Assembly (NCBI GenBank): GCA_035235625.1
Contig: CP141141.1
Coordinates: 5,694,968-5,758,967, forward strand
DNA length: 64,000 bases
Direction of reading: 5' to 3'
Source of the DNA: Saururus chinensis
Lineage: Eukaryota > Streptophyta > Magnoliopsida > Piperales > Saururaceae
A model generated the notes under the pieces. The model was not told the DNA's origin and did no database searches. It was given only the letters and a program-made list of their open reading frames with translations. Below, piece after piece: positions 58,801 to 64,000 of the stretch. How positions within the stretch are numbered: the first letter of the stretch is position 1; each line of letters starts with the position of its first letter. A program made the translations under genes and the position numbers.

Positions 58801-61507
58801 AGTACCTCTTACTATATTTGCTTGGAAAGTCTGTTTGTTGCTTGTGGATCTGACCCAGTCCTCGAAGAACCTTGCTGCCGCACCTTTATTGTCTCCACTG
58901 ATCAGCTTATTGTCCCTGCTCATGGATGTCCCATGAGTGGCAAACCAACTGAATGCTCCAAGACCTTTTCCACTTTCATCATCCACAAACTTGAGAAGTG
59001 TCATTTGGGTGTCTACATTGGTAGGGTAACGAGCTCTCTCTTCTGCCGGATTGAACAAATACGCACTCGGGCTTCTGTTTATGCCGGCATTCTCAACATC
59101 CCCTGAATAAACAACGAGCATATGAAACAAGTTCGAATGCTGTAGCGAGAAGAGAGAGGGGTCGCAAACCTGTGTTGATGAAAATGGAGCCAGACCGGAG
59201 GTTGTTGTGAGCCTGGATCACACTTTGCTCGACGGCAGTAACGATGGCATCAAAAGACTGTTGAACAAAGCCTAGAGAAGTGATGGAGTATATGATATAC
59301 TGCAAGTATCCGCCTGGTCCAGCATGAGTGTGCGTCCCACTAATAGCAAGGTTCTCTTCATTGTAGACGTCTCCGTACCTGATCAATATGTGAAGCGCGT
59401 CACCGACTCACCGTAAGTAGCTAATTTAGCTATTATAATTAGAATAAAATTTATATAGAAAAAGTAAATATGCGCCAAGCTACACCTGCAACCATGTGTA
59501 CCTGGCATTTCGTGCACTCTCGGATTAAAGTCCGATGATACACGTGGATCACGGGCTGGTGGGTGTATCTAAACTGGCTTCGAAATGCACGACCCCAGGG
59601 CACGTACTTACTGGCACGTGTAGGCTGTAATAAATGGGACTCAATTTATAATTGAAACTGGACACAAACTTATAGTGATCGAATCATCTATGCTTAATTC
59701 AAATATGGTAAATCATTCAGTCCATGTAATCCTCAATAAATCCTATCATGTAAAATCATTTTAAGTGGCAGATCAGTTACACCGGATAATTTCTCAGGAG
59801 GAGGGAACAGTGCTTACGGTTCATCTCTTCTTTTTTTAAATTGTGGTAATAATACACATAATTTTGTGACATAATATCTCCCCAAAACCACTTGAGATCC
59901 GCTGTAGAGCACTCACACACACAAAAGCCCTGAGTGAGCTATGAAAACTTGTGCTGACTGTTCAAGCTCTTTTGTAAGAGCACTCACATGTGTGTAAGTG
60001 CCTAAGCCCCAATAACCTTTTTCTTTGTGGATCAATTAATAATATATGTTAAAAATAAAATTGCCTTGTATTTAGGACAAATTTCTATTTAGCGTGTGGA
60101 GTACTAATGTAACGTTTCTTTGTTAAGTATGTGATGCAGGCAACAAGTCTCCAAATGGGTTACTATGACGTTTGATAAGTCTGAATCACACCGAATGTTA
60201 AAAAATTTCTTGGAAAAGCGTTTCTTCAAGATGCGGTCATTTTATAACATGATCTAACTCGCAACTCAATGTTTTACATGAGCCAAAACACTTTAATGGT
60301 TTTGTGATTGATTACATGGATAAATTTAAATTGGACGTGTTTAAGGGGTTATTTGGGTGCTAAATTAATTTGGTAGTAAATTAATTCTAAAATTTTACCA
60401 CCGAATGTGAATTACGTTTAGCGGTAAAATTTGTTAGAATAAATTTAAATGTCATGTTAAACCCAATTTTAAAATTTTAAAGGAATATAACTCTCTTTCT
60501 CGAACTCGGATATGCATATTCTTGGTACCATTACGCTTTTAAATTCGACCTCTATTAAATAAAATCCCACGAGGGTAAGTAATTTTAAAATTTTAAAATA
60601 TGCCCTACCTATATAGCACGCTTCTCAAGGCTAAAATTAATATGAGATATAACTATTAAAAAATAATAGAATATATAATTTTCAAAACAGGGACGAGGAG
60701 ACAAAACCTACTGAATAAGTGATTCAAGCTGATCCAGGCTTAAAACGGCCTAAATCAACTTCAGAGCTGAATTTTTAATTCTGTGCAGCTTATACACAGA
60801 AACAAGATTCTAATAATTCAAGCCTAAATTGATGTTGAATCAACTAAATACCAAAATTTCATTACACAAATAACCCCTATCTAACCTGACCTGGCTTAAT
60901 GACTAGTGCTCGCGACTATGCTACATAGGCCACTTAACATGATACATAGAGATCATGACAATATATATCATAGCCTACCAATAATATATATCATAGTATA
61001 TATTGTTGTGGTAGTCTTCATGTACCATGTTAAGTGCTTCAAGTAGGATGGCCACTGGTTATAGAGACGGTCATGAAAACATTTTCGTAATTTTAAGCCT
61101 GATTGAGAGGCTTTTGAGGGCTTTCTCTGAATAAGATGCAGAGTGATACAACAAACACATCTTAAGTAGCATTACCTCGCTTTTAGCCTCTCAAGAACCT
61201 TGATAGTTACCAGCTGCGAAGCCATGCCAGCATCCAGGTTCACAAATGCAAAGCATGCACCATTGGGGCCGTCTGCAACAACAAATGCTCGCGCTCGCAG
61301 CCGGAAATGCACCCCAGCACTGTTCTGATCCATGTTCGCGTAACCCATCATGTTCACGTCTGATGCTGGACCCGTCATGTCGTAGCTTCCCAGTCCGATC
61401 AGATACTCCCCATTAGCACCATTTGCTAAAGAAGTCACAACACTGAGCAATATGCAAACCAATTGAAGAGATGGATGCTGGTGTGAAGGGTTTTCAGTTC
61501 TCAACAT
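52807..61507 (-). CDS. NCER: Neutral ceramidase
   Basis: Nine exons with GT-AG borders join in frame to 756 aa: 61176-61507, 59170-59378, 58806-59102, 58419-58677, 57411-57669, 57184-57309, 57019-57082, 56716-56885, 52807-53361. The length matches plant neutral ceramidases (about 760-780 aa). The N-terminus has a signal-like hydrophobic stretch (residues about 15-30), then EYLIGLGSYDMTGPASDVNM. Zinc and active-site motifs are present: GTHTHAGPGGY (125-135), FATHGTSM, and NVGDVSPN with the predicted nucleophile Ser331. The last exon encodes the C-terminal Ig-like domain and ends FVVA. The enzyme hydrolyses ceramide to a long-chain base and a fatty acid, acting in sphingolipid turnover at ER/Golgi or cell surface (family knowledge). 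Start taken at the first ATG of exon 1. No frame damage seen. The last intron (53362-56715) is 3.35 kb and carries two MITEs; intron 1 (59379-61175) carries one MITE and a hairpin. Confidence 0.93.
54100..54345. mobile_element. Stowaway-type MITE in ceramidase intron 8
   Basis: CTTTCTCTGTCCTTATATGT at the left and GGCTGGAGGGAG at the right, with TA on both sides (54098-54099 and 54346-54347). 246 bp, same subfamily as 34776-35022. Confidence 0.8.
55190..55610. mobile_element. Palindromic MITE family P, copy 3, in ceramidase intron 8
   Basis: Left arm (TAATTATCTAAATAATTGAG) is the near complement of the right arm (GTTATTTAAGTAATTATTTT). The core has ATCCTTTAGAATGATGAAAT and its inverse. About 420 bp, non-coding. 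Confidence 0.7.
58117..58267. mobile_element. Small mariner-type MITE in ceramidase intron 4
   Basis: About 150 bp ending GGGACGGAG before TA. Its left part (AATAGATCCATTAGACAAAA, GTTTGTTCTATAATAATT) matches the left subterminal region of the Pack-type element at 42162 (AATAGCTCCAATAGATAAAA, CTTGTTCTATATTAATT). It therefore looks like an unloaded relative. Confidence 0.6.
60344..60878. mobile_element. MITE with perfect 12-bp inverted termini in ceramidase intron 1
   Basis: AGGGGTTATTTG at the left and CAAATAACCCCT at the right; 535 bp, non-coding. The flanks do not give a clear target duplication, so superfamily (PIF/Harbinger or hAT) is open. Confidence 0.55.
60930..61034. repeat. Imperfect hairpin, about 105 bp, in ceramidase intron 1
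   Basis: CACTTAACATGATACATAGA on the left is answered by the complement of ATGTACCATGTTAAGTG on the right, with TATATATCATA-type sequence at the centre. Possibly the core of a small MITE. Confidence 0.5.
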
Positions 61508-62529
61508 GGTGGCTACTGTTTCAGCCAGTGGCAGGGAAAGTCTTCGAAGTAATTAAGGAGTAAATAGACAAATCTGGGCAGGGTGTCTTAGTATTGATTG
61601 ACAAAAATGAAGAAGAGTTTTGTCCCTGTCTCAGACGTGGACTGGCACAAGAGGATCTTCACTTGGGTTACTCCACCGGGGCTCTGATGGAGTCAGTAGG
61701 AGAGGGCGTTGTCCATTTATATGTGTCTTTATCTACTGATTCGGCTCTTACTTTTTGCTTTGAAGCTATGCACTTATCTAAATTAGACCTGAGCAGCATG
61801 GATAGGTGTATGCCAAGGTAAATGATTAGTCGTTCCGTTCGTAACATTGTGTTGTATATCGGAACTCATAAATCATCAGGAAGAACCAGCTCAAGCCATG
61901 CTTAACAAAAAATTATCACTGGTACGATAATAATTTGTGTGAATCAATGGCTAATGCACAAAAGCAGTTCTGATCAAGTTTTCCGTCGTTAAATCTAAAA
62001 AGCAGAAAGTACAAACTTCAAGATTATTATTGAATTAATACTATATAATATACTTTATTATCCTTTGAAAAAGGCATTTTTGTTTTAGTGCAAGTTTTGC
62101 TTTTTTTAAAATAGGAATATAGGAAACTATCATACTCAAAATAGTCATTTTAACCATGTAATAATATATAGGAGCATCCGTGGCAAGTCATATACCTTCT
62201 AAATGTAATCAAAGAAGTTTAAATGACATCTTCATGCCTTATTATCTTTTGTTATTAAAAGCAAAATAATAATAGGCAATCTTACTCATTGCAAACATCT
62301 TCTTGCAGTCTCGCTAACTACTTCTTAGATAAAGAAACTATACTACTAAGATGCCTGAGTATATCTACATATACTTAATAGGATTGCAAGAATATAAATA
62401 ACTACAATTCATTAGGTTGAGATTAATCGTTCACTTCATTCAATATACAATATACATTACCATTAATTATCTTTGTAAAGTCTAAATTTTTTATGACTAA
62501 TTTTGTTTCACAAAACAATATCAAATTAT
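61508..62529 (-). promoter_or_regulatory. Ceramidase 5' flank
   Basis: Upstream of the ceramidase start codon on the minus strand, so it should hold promoter and 5' UTR. No element can be assigned by eye. The short plus-strand frame 61594-61821 has no recognisable product. Confidence 0.35.
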
Positions 62530-63934
62530 TTATGTGTCTTTTGAGTCAAAAAATTTGAGTCATTGTTGTGTGTTCAAAGATTCAAGACGTTGAAGACTCA
62601 TCAAGTAATTAGAGAAACGTCATGCTTTTGCATGCAGTTGGTCAAACACATCATTCATCAAGAGATTAGAGATGTCATGTTTTTATATGTAAATGGTCAA
62701 ACGCATTGTTAGAACATATGTAGTTATATGTATTGTATTGGATTATTTCAGTAATCAAAACAATGTCAAGATGATGTATAATTTGAGTTATAGGATAGAT
62801 TGGTTGTTGTTTATAAAGATAAAGCAAAACACAAAACTCAGAAGTATTTTGATGGGTAAAAATATGTGCACACATCACATCCACATGCTTGGGATAATGG
62901 AATTATTATATTAGAGTGTGAAAAAGAGTGTTAGACTTTTGGACAAAATTTGTGCTTTTGTTCATCTCGTTCAATTGTTAATGATCATCTAATTGACCAG
63001 CCTTGAATATTTTCACAAAGTGCTCCAGGACACAAATTGATCACTTACCAGGTGGCTAGATTGATTGGTGCTGGTCTCTTAAGATTCTAGTAGAGTGAAC
63101 GATTAATTGCACTATGAAACAATCGATCACTTATATGTAAGATCAAGTCACAGTAACTTGAATGATTGATCGCCGTATAGAAAGAAGGAGCCTAGTAACC
63201 TAAAAGATTGATCACAGGTTTAAATGATCAATTGACACCTAGATCAGACAAATTCTAGCAATACAATCGATAGATCATTTTGTCAAAAGATTGATCGATT
63301 GCACACCTGTGTTCAAATAATACAAGGAACGATTGATCGCCTTGCAGAATGATCGATCGATATATTGTGTAGTTTCGTAAAATAGGCTATTCAAAGTAAA
63401 ATTAGATTCCTATTCAAAGTCTAAACACCTTAACTGACTTAGTTGTCTACATAAGCGGTATTTTGGGCATGAGAAAATTGGAGGGAAGCAATTGTTAAAA
63501 TAGATAGAGATTGTGAATCTGCTCTATTGAGCTTTGAGTGATTAGAGCTTTCCATTGGCTATATGCTTTGAAGAAGAATTTTACTTAGCCAAATAGATCC
63601 TGTAATTGTTTAATTCATGAATAATTGGTGAGGATTTATTCACAAATATACAATAGTTGCTAAAGATTACTTGTTTTATGTCAAACTAGGAATAGTTTCT
63701 TTCCAACTATAACTATGAAACCCTAATTGACTTAGATGATTATTTTAAGGACCTTAATGTGACGAATTGGGTTGAAGGAAAAAAAATTCGAGGAAAGATT
63801 GAGAGAAACTTTACTTAATGCCTTTCACAACCACCTTTGATCAAATTGAGAGAAAAATAATTAAAGGATGAGAGCTTTGGTTCATAAACATCTTATGAGT
63901 TAATGAGAGAACTTTGCGAGAGCACATACATCAT
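62530..63934. other. Unassigned sequence with GATTGATC-rich tract
   Basis: No gene found. From 63035 to 63365 the word GATTGATC or close variants (TGATCGATC, AATCGATC) recurs about ten times in both orientations. It may be part of an LTR or leader of a retroelement that continues beyond the window; no boundaries found. Confidence 0.35.
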
Positions 63935-64000
63935 TGTAACATCCCCGATTTTTTTGTAATTTTTCTGCATATTTTTGCTATTTTCTGTAATGTTCTATAG
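63935..64000. mobile_element. Probable start of an LTR at the window edge
   Basis: TGTAACATCCCCGATTTTT is a common start of plant gypsy-type LTRs. Only 66 bp are in the window, so this rests on the terminus alone. Confidence 0.35.

Noticed and set aside
58774-59106. Plus-strand frame of 110 codons
   Set aside because: Opposite strand of ceramidase exon 3.
61594-61821. Small plus-strand gene upstream of ceramidase
   Set aside because: No recognisable domain, no regulatory or splice context; likely chance in the upstream region.
1-64000. tRNA, rRNA or organelle-derived segments
   Set aside because: Looked for by eye and none found; a dedicated RNA search could still reveal short or degraded ones.

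Overview
This is a repeat-rich stretch of a flowering-plant nuclear genome. It holds two intron-rich host genes, both on the minus strand, whose exons join in frame into complete proteins: a DHHC S-acyltransferase of the PAT10 type (16580-31676, 11 exons, 335 aa) and a neutral ceramidase (52807-61507, 9 exons, 756 aa). The GC-rich captured gene fragments near 43-44 kb suggest a monocot source, but I cannot name the species. Nothing here points to a prokaryote or an organelle.

Layout. 1-1240: decayed plant-mobile-domain (PMD) gene. 1395-7617: a MITE remnant, a Helitron, and a long-inverted-repeat Mutator-like element carrying two later insertions (a 2.7 kb solo LTR with a 20-nt tandem array, and a hAT MITE). 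7618-13202: a Mutator-like element (MULE) with a perfect 9-bp target duplication, a decayed MURA-type transposase and an opposing DUF1985/PMD-like gene. 13600-15990: a second copy of the Helitron plus long-inverted-repeat unit. 16580-31676: PAT10. Its 10.9 kb intron 6 holds a copia fossil (itself holding a solo LTR), a Helitron and a hAT-like element. 31677-33560: PAT10 upstream region with a diverged tandem repeat split by a palindromic MITE. 33640-35480: a second PMD relic, followed by a Ty3/gypsy chromovirus fossil (to about 40.9 kb) with a 2.5 kb insertion. 41292-46795: a very large solo LTR that contains a 2.18 kb Stowaway/mariner-type element loaded with captured gene fragments. 46796-50650: copia gag fossil interrupted by a non-autonomous CACTA element. 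51859-52602: a fourth Helitron copy. 52807-61507: neutral ceramidase with four MITEs and a hairpin in its introns. 61508-64000: upstream sequence, a GATTGATC-rich tract and the start of another LTR.

How the parts relate. The two host genes have no visible functional link: PAT10 palmitoylates proteins at endomembranes, and neutral ceramidase hydrolyses ceramides. Everything between them is a stack of transposon generations that can be ordered by nesting. The most unusual item is the Stowaway-ended element at 42162-44339, whose ends match a small empty MITE inside the ceramidase gene (58117-58267) but whose interior carries pieces of an aromatic amino acid decarboxylase gene, an F-box gene and an unidentified gene. 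The second is the MULE, whose non-coding spacers are packed with degenerate ATCGTGT motifs. All calls come from reading the sequence; no database search was run.
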